Translations under genes and position numbers: made by a program | Assembly (NCBI GenBank): GCA_965215385.1 | Contig: OZ244059.1 | Span: 3,348,001-3,412,000, forward strand | Length of the DNA stretch: 64,000 bases | Source: JAPORY01 sp965215385 | GTDB lineage: Bacteria; Pseudomonadota; Alphaproteobacteria; Rhodobacterales; Rhodobacteraceae | Reading direction: 5' to 3' | The notes under the pieces: model-generated | Seen by the model: the letters and a program-made list of their open reading frames with translations, nothing else | Database searches by the model: none | Told to the model about the DNA's origin: nothing | Shown: positions 25,808-34,662 of the stretch, one piece after another | Layout: every line of letters begins with the position of its first letter | How positions within the stretch are numbered: the first letter of the stretch is position 1

Positions 25808-27406
25808 ATGCCCCGCAAACGCCTGCCCATCGGCATTCAGGATTTTAGCAGACTCCGGGCAACTGACTGCTACTATGTGGATAAAACCGCGATAATTCGC
25901 TCTTTGATTGATGAGATTGATTACGTTTTTCTCTCACGGCCGCGGCGGTTTGGTAAGAGTCTTCTGATTGACACGCTACGCAAGCTATTTGAGGGACGTC
26001 AGGAGTTATTCAAAGGTCTCGCTATATTTGATCACTGGGACTGGTCGGTTACGCATCCGGTCCTGCGCCTTAGCTTCGGTGGTAAGTATACTGAGGCCAA
26101 AGATATTGAGCAAAATGTCCTTGCGCAACTTATAAAAATCGAACGCAATGCTGAATTGTCAGCTTCAGCTAGTGATAGCGGGCCAGAACGTCTCCTTGAT
26201 ATTCTAGATCGCCTCCACGCTAAGACCGGTCAACGCGTGGTGGTTTTGGTCGATGAATACGACAAGCCCATTCTGGATGTGTTGCACGATCTAGAACTCG
26301 CCCGTGCCAATCGCGATTATCTGCGCGGCTTCTATGGCATCATTAAGGATTGCGCGGAAAATATCCGTTTCGTTTTTGTTACCGGGATTAGCATGTTTTC
26401 GAAGGTTAGTTTGTTTTCTGGTCTCAATAATCTTGAAGATATCAGCCTTGATCCACGATTTGGTACCTTGTGCGGTTATACAGACGAAGACATTGATACC
26501 GTGTTTGCCCCCGAACTTGATGGGCTCGACCGTGATCAAATCCGTACTTGGTATAATGGTTACAGTTGGCGTGGTGACCACCGGGTCTATAATCCGTTTG
26601 ACGTGCTCTTGCTATTCCGCAGACGCGAGTTTCAGTCGCACTGGTTTAAGACGGCCTCCCCGAGTTTTCTGTTTGAGATGCTCAAGGCGAAATCAATGGG
26701 TCCGATCGACTTCGAAGGCCGAATGGCCGACGAGTCACTGGTTTCCAAATTCGATGTTGACGATATCAGTATTGAGGCACTTTTGTTCCAGACCGGCTAT
26801 CTGACCATTACCGAAGAGCGACGGGACAACTTCGATACGCTTTACCGACTAGATTATCCCAATCAAGAGGTTCGGATCAGCTTGAATCGCGGCTTGCTCG
26901 CCAATCTTGACAAAAATGACCAAATACCGCGGGAAGCGAGTCGCCAACTGCGCACCCTCCTGGCGACGAATGACTTCGAGGGTTTTGGCCGTGAGCTCAA
27001 AGCCAAGTTTAGTTCTATTCCTTATCAATGGAATACGACTGGAAATTTGGCTCGCTATGAGGCTTGGTACGCAAGCCTCCTGCATATGAGTTTCCAATCG
27101 ATCAGCGTCGACGTCCGTAGCGAGGAGTCCTCGAGCCATGGTCGTGCCGATATGGTGGTTGCAATTGACGATCAGGTCTTCATCATTGAGTTCAAGATGG
27201 CTGAGTACGCGGATGATGCCAGTGAGGCCGAGGTGGCAACGGCGTCAGCGGCTGCGCTCAAAGCCGCTTTCGCGCAGATGCGCGAGCGCAACTATGGCCG
27301 TAAGTATCGCGGCAGCGGTAGAAAAATCCATCTGATTGCAGTGGTGTGCGGGCGCTGCGAACGCAATCTACTGGCGGTGCGAGCTCAACCCGAACAATTG
27401 GAATGA
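25808..27406 (+). CDS. DUF1703 protein B: AAA-ATPase-like plus PD-(D/E)XK nuclease-like domain
   Basis: The 532-residue protein has the same architecture as protein A, with all motifs kept: SRPRRFGKS, VVVLVDEYDK, TWYNGYSW and GRADM...EFK. It differs from A in scattered positions over the first 90 residues and strongly over residues about 92-135, between Walker A and Walker B, where B reads KYTEAKDIEQNVLAQLIKIE and A reads LYDKPSDIEGDIIEQLEIAE. From RLHAKTGQRVV to the end the two are identical. The upstream region is unrelated to that of A. The pattern indicates recombination between paralogues. Confidence 0.9.
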   Translation: MPRKRLPIGIQDFSRLRATDCYYVDKTAIIRSLIDEIDYVFLSRPRRFGKSLLIDTLRKLFEGRQELFKGLAIFDHWDWSVTHPVLRLSFGGKYTEAKDIEQNVLAQLIKIERNAELSASASDSGPERLLDILDRLHAKTGQRVVVLVDEYDKPILDVLHDLELARANRDYLRGFYGIIKDCAENIRFVFVTGISMFSKVSLFSGLNNLEDISLDPRFGTLCGYTDEDIDTVFAPELDGLDRDQIRTWYNGYSWRGDHRVYNPFDVLLLFRRREFQSHWFKTASPSFLFEMLKAKSMGPIDFEGRMADESLVSKFDVDDISIEALLFQTGYLTITEERRDNFDTLYRLDYPNQEVRISLNRGLLANLDKNDQIPREASRQLRTLLATNDFEGFGRELKAKFSSIPYQWNTTGNLARYEAWYASLLHMSFQSISVDVRSEESSSHGRADMVVAIDDQVFIIEFKMAEYADDASEAEVATASAAALKAAFAQMRERNYGRKYRGSGRKIHLIAVVCGRCERNLLAVRAQPEQLE

Positions 27407-27639
27407 CAACCAACGGCGGCAGAAGCAGACATTTGGATTGGCTCGCTGGCCCGTGAATTGACTCAACGGCAATAATTTCTGTCGGTGGCTGATGCGAAAT
27501 ATGTGCCAGTTCAGCCCGCTAGAAAGCCTGCTAGAGCAGACGAGTCGCCCCTCTTGCTTCCTGCTCTCCGAAATAAAACCGCGAAGTCTTCGTCACCGTG
27601 CATTCTTTGCGACTCACTCTTATCGAAAAAGTCGAATAA

Positions 27640-27667
27640 TTGGCGAAGTTGCACGGGGGCATATACT
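27640..27667 (+). promoter_or_regulatory. Duplicated putative promoter before the truncated third copy
   Basis: Exact copy, one period downstream, of the TTGGCG-16-TATACT element in front of gene B. It may still drive transcription into the truncated copy and the following element. Confidence 0.4.
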
Positions 27668-27714
27668 TTTGTAGAGGGACATAGAAATGTCGTTGGATTT
27701 AGAGGGAGAAATTC

Positions 27715-28017
27715 ATGCCCCGCAAACGCCTGCCCATCGGCATTCAGGATTTTAGCAGACTCCGGGCAACTGACTGCTACTATGTGGATAAAACCGCGAT
27801 AATTCGCTCTTTGATTGATGAGATTGATTACGTTTTTCTCTCACGGCCGCGGCGGTTTGGTAAGAGTCTTCTGATTGACACGCTACGCAAGCTATTTGAG
27901 GGACGTCAGGAGTTATTCAAAGGTCTCGCTATATTTGATCACTGGGACTGGTCGGTTACGCATCCGGTCCTGCGCCTTAGCTTCGGTGGTAAGTATACTG
28001 AGGCCAAAGATATTGAG
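27715..28017 (+). pseudogene. DUF1703 third copy, truncated after 101 codons
   Basis: The sequence is identical to the first 101 codons of gene B, including Walker A SRPRRFGKS, and ends at KDIE. The frame then reads G-I-P-H-L and stops within the terminal repeat of the adjoining element. No continuation of the gene is found on the far side of that element, so the rest was deleted and not merely interrupted. A short product made from it would keep the P-loop but lack Walker B and the nuclease-like domain. Confidence 0.9.
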
Positions 28018-28018
28018 G

Positions 28019-28090
28019 GTATTCCCCATTTATAGTGGAATGAAAGGATAAACTGCGACACTTGAATAGTGTCGATATCCCGCTATCTAT
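28019..28090 (+). repeat. Left terminal inverted repeat
   Basis: Outer 31 bases are perfect against the right end; the inner part contains a small palindrome GACACT-TGAAT-AGTGTC at about 28057-28073. Confidence 0.85.
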
Positions 28091-28268
28091 TGTCTGCTAA
28101 AAAACGCCAGATTCTGAAATAAAAGGCTGACGTCGTTCACTTTTGGGTTGATTGTGGGCAGCCGAAGATTTAAGAATTTCAGTAGAAATCGGCATGTTCC
28201 GACAAAATATGTGCCAAAACCCGAATCGTCGCCAGACATTCGTATCGCAACAACACTGCGAAGACCGG

Positions 28269-28433
28269 ATGCGAGAAAAATTCACACAACCCCACTTGGG
28301 CGCGATCTTGATCGAATCACTGACCTTTAATTCCCGTTCTCGTGACGATACCGAAGTGCGCGGCTATGGTTTGCTGGCGTTGTGGTGCGATAGCGAGGCC
28401 CCAGAAGCGGCTCTTGATCTGATGGTTAATTGA
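28269..28433 (+). pseudogene. ISNCY-type transposase N-terminal remnant
   Basis: Fifty-four codons from ATG 28269 read MREKFTQPHLGAILIESLTF, then NSRSRDD and a leucine/alanine-rich stretch before TGA. The pattern MR-x-x-F-x-Q-P...IE-x-L-x-FN-x-(K/R)SR-x-D is shared with the remnant at 1260-1709 and fits the start of ISNCY transposases. The catalytic part is missing. Confidence 0.5.
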
Positions 28434-28792
28434 TCAAATTTGTTAGCGAAGGTTCGGAACGGCACCTCACCACTCTTCGCAACTCGTGGCAGTTTGCCTG
28501 GCTCTCTGGCGCAGACTTTGCAATCTTGAACGATCAGTATTGTTCACCATTCGAATCGGCGAACCGGCTCAAGGTATTGGGACCGGATACTGTCACTTGG
28601 CAATGTGGCAACTTTTTTCCTATGGTTTTGCTTATTTGTTTGGCCGTCGCGATATCGTAATTGCGGTCGGAAATTGATAGCGGCCGATGCAACGGAGCCA
28701 TGAAAGATCGCGAGTTCGCTGTCAGAGCCGGCGTGGATTTTGAACGCCATTTTGACCAAGCACTGGCGATACTGATTCGGGTCGATCTGAGG

Positions 28793-28864
28793 ATAGATAA
28801 GGTGATATCGACACTCTTCAGATGTCACAGTCTATCCTTTCATTCCACTATAAATGGGGAATAC
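28793..28864 (-). repeat. Right terminal inverted repeat
   Basis: Inverted copy of 28019-28090, perfect over its outer 31 bases and with about nine mismatches in the inner 41. Confidence 0.85.
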
Positions 28865-29295
28865 GCTATTTATTTTCCTAGCGTTGGGAAAAAACAGCCG
28901 CAAACACAGGGTTGCAAACTGCAGTACTCTTGAGTAAAAACGCTTGGGCTGATTAATGCGAGGAGCGGCTGATTTGGTGCACGTTTTGAGATAATAACAC
29001 TCTGGCGTTGCGTTCTTTTCGGTGAACCCTCGCTGCTATATTTCAATCGCCGTAAGATAAGTAGATTTGTTGGCGTGAGTATGGTGATCCCGTTGCGTCT
29101 ACGGTGCCCCGTCAGTTAACCCGCACGCTACCTACACTACCCACAACAGTCTGAGTGTTTTTCGAACGCGAACTGCTTTTGAATGACATTGACGCCGCGA
29201 GGGTTTGTTATGAATAACCCAAGCAGATTCGTGTTGCGCAAGCGGAGTGCCGTTCAACTCGAGAAGCTTGCGCAGAGAAGGCAACATCGTCAATC
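28865..29295. other. Gap between the element and the ABC exporter gene
   Basis: About 430 bases with no supported gene. It should contain the promoter of the exporter, but I see no clear one. Confidence 0.45.
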
Positions 29296-31122
29296 ATGAC
29301 CCGAATGGACACCGTGAGTTCTCCGCCGACGCTGAGCCGTGATCGAGACCGAAAAAAGTCAAAAAAAATTGGTGCTCTCGCCGCACTCAAACCATTCCTA
29401 TGGCCGTATCGACGCTTGGCGTTAGCGGCAATTTCTACACTCATATTGACGGCCCTCGTGTCACTAACTTTGCCAATGGCGGTGCGGCGTGTAGTTGACA
29501 ACTTCAATAGTGACGATAGTACCCTCTTAAACCAATATTTTATCGCCGCGCTCGGCATCGCCACAGTTTTGGCAATCGGAACGGGGTTAAGGTACGCTTT
29601 GGTATCAAAACTCGGGGAAAGAGTAGTCGCCGATATCCGTGTGGCCGTCTTTGACCGGGTCATCGGCATGAGCCCGTCCTTCTTCGAAAACATTCTGACC
29701 GGTGAAGTCTTGAGTCGGATTACCACCGATACGACTCTGATTTTGTCAGTCCTCGGCTCCTCGGCCTCAATCGCCCTTCGCAACATTCTGATTTTGTTCG
29801 GTGGACTGATTTTAATGTTGCTCACATCGCCGAAGCTGACCGGCCTCGCACTCCTGATCGTGCCTTTGGTCGTGGTGCCGATACTCGTTCTTGGACGGCG
29901 ATTGCGGTCGTTAAGTCGAGATAATCAAGACTGGATCGCGGCCTCATCCGGGAATGCATCAGAGGCGTTGAGTGCTGCGCAAACGGTCCAAGCTTTCAAT
30001 CACGAAACGGTAAGCCGCGCAGCCTTTGCAGAAGTCACCGAGTCGAGTTTTGTTTCGGCCAACCAACGAATTCGAACCCGATCCGTAATGACTGTCATTG
30101 TCATTTTCTTGGCTTTTACTGGCGTCGTGGGCGTTTTATGGATCGGGGCCAACTCGGTACGGAGCGGAAATATGACGCCGGGATTGCTAGTCCAATTCGT
30201 CATCTATTCGGTCATGGTTTCGGGATCAGTTGCCGCCCTTTCGGAAATCTGGGGCGAATTGCAACGGGCGGCCGGGGCAACTGAGCGACTCGTCGAATTA
30301 CTGCAAAGTAATGATTCAGTGGTAGATCCAGCAGAACCGGTAACGCCAACCTTACCAGTTGTCGGTCGCATTACCTTTGAGAATATTGTGTTTCACTATC
30401 CTTCACGGCCTGAGTCTGTTGTTCTCAACGATGTGTCGTTAACAGTCGCTCCGGGGGAAACTATTGCGTTCGTCGGGCCATCAGGTGCTGGGAAAACGAC
30501 TATTTTTCAACTTCTGTTACGGTTCTATGATCCGACCTCAGGTCGAATTTTGCTTGATGAAACCGATCTGACGCTGATGTCCCGCAAGGTGTTTCGCAGC
30601 CACTTGGCTCTGGTGCCGCAAGATCCAGTGATATTTGCCACCTCGGTGCTGGAAAATATCCGCTTTGGCCAACCGGACGCAAGCGATGCCGAAGTTGTTG
30701 AAGCTGCCCACGCGGCGGCGGCACATGGATTTATTATGGCACTACCTGATGGCTACGCCTCCCCTGTCGGTGAGCGCGGAGTTATGTTATCGGGCGGGCA
30801 ACGGCAGCGAATCGCGATTGCTCGGGCGATATTGCGGGATGCGCCGGTGTTATTGCTTGATGAGGCGACAAGTGCTTTAGATGCTGAAAGCGAACTCGCT
30901 GTACAAAGAGCGGTCGAGAAGCTGAGTAAAGGTCGAACGACACTGATTGTCGCCCATCGTTTGGCAACAGTGAAACGCGCAGATCGAATCGTTGTGCTTG
31001 ATCAGGGGCGCATCGTGGCGGTCGGAAATCACAACCGCCTAGTCGAGCAGGGCGGCCTATATGCCCGGCTCGCAAAACTTCAGTTTACAGATGGGATGTT
31101 TGCGAAGACCGACACGAACTGA
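29296..31122 (+). CDS. ABC exporter half-transporter, MsbA-like (subfamily B)
   Basis: The 608-residue protein has a basic N-terminus, six predicted membrane segments between about residues 30 and 330 (the first around LALAAISTLILTALVSLTLP), and a C-terminal ATPase. The ATPase shows Walker A FVGPSGAGKTTIFQ near 395, the Q loop LVPQDP, the signature LSGGQRQRIAIARAIL near 500, Walker B VLLLDEATSALD and the H loop IVAHRL. It probably works as a homodimer in the inner membrane. The substrate cannot be told; close relatives export lipids, peptides or drugs. ATG 29296 is preferred, and ATG 29305 is in frame. Confidence 0.92.
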   Translation: MTRMDTVSSPPTLSRDRDRKKSKKIGALAALKPFLWPYRRLALAAISTLILTALVSLTLPMAVRRVVDNFNSDDSTLLNQYFIAALGIATVLAIGTGLRYALVSKLGERVVADIRVAVFDRVIGMSPSFFENILTGEVLSRITTDTTLILSVLGSSASIALRNILILFGGLILMLLTSPKLTGLALLIVPLVVVPILVLGRRLRSLSRDNQDWIAASSGNASEALSAAQTVQAFNHETVSRAAFAEVTESSFVSANQRIRTRSVMTVIVIFLAFTGVVGVLWIGANSVRSGNMTPGLLVQFVIYSVMVSGSVAALSEIWGELQRAAGATERLVELLQSNDSVVDPAEPVTPTLPVVGRITFENIVFHYPSRPESVVLNDVSLTVAPGETIAFVGPSGAGKTTIFQLLLRFYDPTSGRILLDETDLTLMSRKVFRSHLALVPQDPVIFATSVLENIRFGQPDASDAEVVEAAHAAAAHGFIMALPDGYASPVGERGVMLSGGQRQRIAIARAILRDAPVLLLDEATSALDAESELAVQRAVEKLSKGRTTLIVAHRLATVKRADRIVVLDQGRIVAVGNHNRLVEQGGLYARLAKLQFTDGMFAKTDTN

Positions 31123-31552
31123 CGGAGTTCAACGAACCAGGAACACCAGTCAAGTCTACACCGAATACAAATCCATTGGCATCAATTAGCAACAAAATGC
31201 CGAAGGTGTTTGCGCGGCGATACGGAATCGGTTTAGTTGCATCGCGCACCGGCACCGTTTTCGCTCAAGGAAAAGTGCACACTCTGAGAGCAAAGCGCTA
31301 TTTGCTTAACGACGGCGATAGTGGCTGCTGAGCAAACCCTGTTGGGTTGTTGGGCTTGCGGACTTTGGTTGATCACGTGAAGAACGCTGGTCGCAGCAGG
31401 TCAGAAAATTCGATAATAGCGGCAAGGGTGAGGTAGAGTCGTCCTGTGAGTCAGGCATCTTACACTTGATTGACGCGAGTGCAGAGATGCGCTAGTTTTC
31501 GATTAGTGGGTACGAGGTTGAAAACGTTCGCCTCGCATTAGGAGTTTTGATC
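31123..31552. other. Spacer upstream of the nuo operon
   Basis: About 430 bases between the exporter and nuoA. No gene is visible; the end holds the probable nuo promoter. Confidence 0.5.
31470..31498 (+). promoter_or_regulatory. Putative promoter of the nuo operon
   Basis: TTGACG (31470-31475) and TAGTTT (31493-31498) with a 17-base spacer lie about 55 bases before nuoA. The -10 is weak. Confidence 0.45.
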
Positions 31553-31918
31553 TTGGAAGATTTGGCACGAGATTACCTCCCCATACTCGTATTTTTGGTT
31601 ATCGCTATCGGCTTGGGCGTCGTGCTTATTCTTGCTGCCGTCGTTGTCGCAGTACGTAATCCCGACCCCGAAAAGGTATCTGCTTATGAGTGTGGCTTTA
31701 ATGCCTTTGATGATGCACGAATGAAGTTTGATGTGAGATTCTATCTTGTCGCAATATTATTCATTATCTTCGATCTTGAAATCGCGTTCTTGTTCCCTTG
31801 GGCTGTCGCATTTTCTGAACTTAGCGATCTCAGTTTTTGGTCAATGATGGTATTTCTGGCGGTCTTAACAATCGGCTTTGCTTATGAATGGAAAAAGGGG
31901 GCCTTGGAATGGCAGTAA
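31553..31918 (+). CDS. nuoA: NADH-quinone oxidoreductase subunit A
   Basis: Small membrane subunit of complex I near the quinone site, with three transmembrane helices. The TTG at 31553 is preferred because TTAGGAG ends eight bases before it and the product then begins MEDLARDYLPILVFL, a standard NuoA start; a TTG at 31547 is too close to that site. The family loop YECGFNAFDDARMKFDVRFY is present near residue 45 with its conserved cysteine. The end overlaps nuoB by 10 bases. Confidence 0.95.
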   Translation: MEDLARDYLPILVFLVIAIGLGVVLILAAVVVAVRNPDPEKVSAYECGFNAFDDARMKFDVRFYLVAILFIIFDLEIAFLFPWAVAFSELSDLSFWSMMVFLAVLTIGFAYEWKKGALEWQ

Positions 31919-32442
31919 CGACCCCAACACCTCCAACACTCGCAGAGCCAGCAGACGGATCACCGCCGTCCGCCGGTGAATTGCAAGAAAAAGGCTTTCT
32001 GCTGACTTCGGTCGAAGATGTCATCAATTGGGCTCGAACTGGCTCTTTGCACTGGATGACGTTCGGCTTGGCCTGCTGCGCTGTCGAAATGATGCATACC
32101 TCAATGCCTCGTTATGATCTTGAGCGCTTCGGAACAGCCCCCCGTGCGTCGCCAAGGCAATCAGATCTGATGATCGTTGCCGGCACACTCACAAACAAAA
32201 TGGCCCCAGCACTAAGAAAAGTTTATGATCAAATGCCTGAACCCCGATATGTGATTTCCATGGGGTCTTGCGCCAACGGTGGTGGCTATTATCACTACAG
32301 TTATTCGGTGGTTCGCGGTTGTGACCGGATTGTACCAGTCGATGTCTACGTCCCCGGATGCCCGCCGACGGCAGAAGCGTTGCTGTATGGATTGTTGACC
32401 CTGCAGCGCAAAATCCGACGCACGGGCACGATAACGCGATAG
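31909..32442 (+). CDS. nuoB: NADH-quinone oxidoreductase subunit B
   Basis: Peripheral-arm subunit that holds the last Fe-S cluster (N2) before quinone. The 177-residue protein has the N2 ligand motif GLACCAVEMM near residue 50, the third ligand in SMGSCANGGGYYH near 115 and the fourth in YVPGCPPTAEALLYG near 145. AAAAAGGGGG precedes ATG 31909. The N-terminal 25 residues are rich in proline and threonine, as in other alphaproteobacteria. Confidence 0.97.
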   Translation: MAVTTPTPPTLAEPADGSPPSAGELQEKGFLLTSVEDVINWARTGSLHWMTFGLACCAVEMMHTSMPRYDLERFGTAPRASPRQSDLMIVAGTLTNKMAPALRKVYDQMPEPRYVISMGSCANGGGYYHYSYSVVRGCDRIVPVDVYVPGCPPTAEALLYGLLTLQRKIRRTGTITR

Positions 32443-32453
32443 CGTATAGTTTC

Positions 32454-33065
32454 GTGTCAGAAGCCCTAACCGAACTCGGTGCGACCATCGCGACCAAATG
32501 TCCCAACGGGGTTTTGTCTTGGGATGTCAGTTTTGACGAACTCCGTATTGACTGCCCACTTCCGGCAATTCTGAGCTTAATCGAATTACTCAAAAATGAC
32601 CAGGCGTGCCAGTTCACAACTCTGATTGATATTACGGCGGTCGATTACCCAGAGCGGGCCAGCCGTTTTGATCTCATCTATCTACTGTTGAGTATGCATC
32701 AGAACCAACGCGTTCGCGTGCGGCTCGCCATTCGCACCGAAGATATCGTGCCGTCAATTACGCAATTTCATCGGGCGGCAAACTGGTTCGAGCGAGAAGT
32801 CTTCGATATGTTTGGGGTCATGTTTTCGGGACATCCCGACCTACGCCGAATTTTAACCGATTACGGATTTCAAGGGCACCCGCTTCGCAAGGACTTCCCA
32901 ACCACCGGTTATACTGAAGTACGCTACGATGAAAAACAAAAGCGAGTGGTTTATGAACCCGTGACGTTGGTGCAGGAATACCGGCAATTCGACTTTATGT
33001 CGCCGTGGGAAGGGGCGGAGCATATCATGCCCGACGACAAATCCGAAAAACGCGACGAAACGTGA
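32454..33065 (+). CDS. nuoC: NADH-quinone oxidoreductase subunit C
   Basis: 30-kDa type peripheral subunit that packs against NuoD. The frame is open from 32358, inside nuoB, but the GTG at 32454 gives MSEALTELGATIATKCP, a normal NuoC start, 11 bases after nuoB. The 203-residue protein has the signature EREVFDMFGVMFSGHPDLRR near residue 115 and DFPTTGYTEVRYDE near 150. It is a separate gene here, not fused to nuoD. Confidence 0.95.
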   Translation: MSEALTELGATIATKCPNGVLSWDVSFDELRIDCPLPAILSLIELLKNDQACQFTTLIDITAVDYPERASRFDLIYLLLSMHQNQRVRVRLAIRTEDIVPSITQFHRAANWFEREVFDMFGVMFSGHPDLRRILTDYGFQGHPLRKDFPTTGYTEVRYDEKQKRVVYEPVTLVQEYRQFDFMSPWEGAEHIMPDDKSEKRDET

Positions 33066-33309
33066 TGTATCGACGGGGTTTAATTTCAAGAACGCAGGCA
33101 AAGGCGATGATTGAGGGGATAATTGGCCGAAGACGGCGGAATTTCGACGACTAGCCGCATTTGTCTGACCGGTAACCCAAATTGGAACGCATTGCAATGC
33201 ACAACGCCGCCGGGGGTGGTTATTTTTTAGTGCCGTAAGCAAGATACGCGAAAGACACTTACAGAAATACGCTTCGGCTCCCACCGAAAAAAGTACAAGG
33301 GCGGATAGT
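33066..33309. other. Spacer between nuoC and nuoD
   Basis: About 240 bases with no supported gene or clear hairpin, unusually long for neighbouring complex I genes. Confidence 0.5.
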
Positions 33310-34524
33310 ATGGACGGATCAACAAATCTTAACGGGTCGCAACCCGGCGAGCATAAAATCCGCAATTTCAATATCAATTTTGGGCCACAGCACCCGGCCG
33401 CCCACGGCGTCTTGCGTCTGGTGCTCGAACTAGACGGTGAAATCGTCGAACGATGTGACCCCCATATCGGGCTCTTGCATCGTGGCACCGAGAAACTCAT
33501 GGAGAGCCGCACTTATTTACAAAATCTGCCATACTTAGACCGGCTAGATTACGTGGCCCCAATGAATCAAGAGCATGCCTGGTGCCTCGCGATTGAGAAG
33601 CTAACGGCAGTCGCGATCCCGAGACGCGCGTCGCTGATCCGAGTTTTGTTTTCTGAGATTGGCCGAGTGCTGAATCACCTACTAAATGTTACCACGCAAG
33701 CGATGGATGTTGGGGCGCTGACGCCGCCGTTGTGGGGATTTGAAGAACGCGAGAAACTCATGGTGTTCTATGAGCGGGCTTGCGGTGCCCGCCTCCATGC
33801 TGCTTACTTTCGTCCCGGTGGGGTTCACCAAGACCTTCCAGATGAGTTGATTGATGACATTGAGAAGTGGGCGACTGAGTTCCCGAAAGCACTGCAGGAT
33901 ATTGATGAACTCTTAACTGAAAATCGAATTTTCAAGCAGCGGAATGTCGATATCGGCATCGTGTCAGAAAAAGATGCACTAGATTGGGGATTTTCCGGCG
34001 TCATGGTTCGGGGGAGCGGTTTAGCGTGGGATCTTCGTCGGGCGCAGCCCTACGAGTGTTATAATGAGTTTGAATTTCAAATTCCGATTGGGAAAAACGG
34101 TGACTGCTATGACCGATACCTCGTGCGGATGGAGGAAATGCGACAGTCCGTCGCCATAATACTGCAAGCCATTACAAAGCTACGAGGAGCCGACGGCGAT
34201 ATATTGGCTCGTGGCAAACTGACGCCGCCGACCCGTGGCGATATGAAAACTTCGATGGAAGCCCTCATTCACCATTTCAAACTATATACCGAAGGATTTC
34301 ACGTACCTGAGGGCTCGGTATATGCTGCAGTCGAAGCCCCGAAAGGCGAGTTCGGCGTTCACTTGATTGCCGATGGCACTAATAAACCTTATCGGGTCAA
34401 GTTACGGGCGCCGGGGTTTTTGCATCTGCAAGCGATGGATCACATCGCAAAAGGACACCAACTCGCGGACGTGGCGGCAATCATTGGCACCATGGATGTC
34501 GTATTCGGCGAAATTGATCGGTGA
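33310..34524 (+). CDS. nuoD: NADH-quinone oxidoreductase subunit D
   Basis: 49-kDa subunit that forms the quinone pocket with NuoB. The 404-residue protein shows NFGPQHPAAHGVLRLVLELD near residue 25, the HRGTEKLMESRTYLQNLPYL block near 60, RPGGVHQDLP near 170 and PKGEFGVHLIADGTNKPYR near 345, and has the usual length. The start at ATG 33310 is 244 bases after nuoC. Confidence 0.97.
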   Translation: MDGSTNLNGSQPGEHKIRNFNINFGPQHPAAHGVLRLVLELDGEIVERCDPHIGLLHRGTEKLMESRTYLQNLPYLDRLDYVAPMNQEHAWCLAIEKLTAVAIPRRASLIRVLFSEIGRVLNHLLNVTTQAMDVGALTPPLWGFEEREKLMVFYERACGARLHAAYFRPGGVHQDLPDELIDDIEKWATEFPKALQDIDELLTENRIFKQRNVDIGIVSEKDALDWGFSGVMVRGSGLAWDLRRAQPYECYNEFEFQIPIGKNGDCYDRYLVRMEEMRQSVAIILQAITKLRGADGDILARGKLTPPTRGDMKTSMEALIHHFKLYTEGFHVPEGSVYAAVEAPKGEFGVHLIADGTNKPYRVKLRAPGFLHLQAMDHIAKGHQLADVAAIIGTMDVVFGEIDR

Positions 34525-34662
34525 GAACGGTGCGCAAAGGCAAGGGCGGTGATGTCGTCAATTGAGACTGGCGGGGTTGCGCGAGCCGTTCGATTAACCG
34601 ATGCTCTCAAACCCACATTCGTCATTGACCTATGACAAGCTGCTGAGGAGACGAATATAGTC

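Larger units (their letters stand above)
24301..28017 (+). repeat. Tandem duplication with a 1907-bp period
   Basis: Bases 24301-26110 recur at 26208-28017 with no difference that I could find, including the intergenic part. The unit runs from the 3' part of one DUF1703 gene across the spacer into the 5' part of the next. Identity starts just before the coding sequence for RLHAKTGQRVV and stops after the codons for KDIE. Such perfect identity means a very recent unequal exchange or an assembly duplication. Confidence 0.93.
28019..28864. mobile_element. 846-bp element with 72-bp terminal inverted repeats, ISNCY-derived
   Basis: The two ends are inverted copies: the outer 31 bases, beginning GTATTCCCCATTTATAGTGG, match perfectly at 28019-28049 and 28834-28864. 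The similarity continues with about nine mismatches to give 72-bp repeats (28019-28090 and 28793-28864). Inside lies a 54-codon remnant resembling the start of an ISNCY-type transposase. The element is too small for a full transposase and looks like a non-autonomous derivative that would need one supplied in trans. No clear target duplication was found, because the left flank is a truncated DUF1703 gene and the right flank is unrelated. Confidence 0.75.

Noticed and set aside
24301..28017. Repeats in the accessory region as a CRISPR array
   Set aside because: The repeat is a single 1907-bp tandem duplication of coding DNA. The only short tandem repeat is the 12-bp hsdS linker, and no spaced 25-40 bp repeats occur anywhere in the window.
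19437..29100. tRNA-Gly 3' end as attL with a matching attR
   Set aside because: I found no second copy of the tRNA 3' end up to the ABC exporter, and no integrase gene is present.
29208..29825. 205-codon minus-strand frame over the ABC exporter start
   Set aside because: Antisense to the conserved membrane domain, with a basic product and no recognisable domain.
32853..33512. 219-codon minus-strand frame across the nuoC-nuoD gap
   Set aside because: Its ends are antisense to nuoC and nuoD and it shows no motif in the gap itself.
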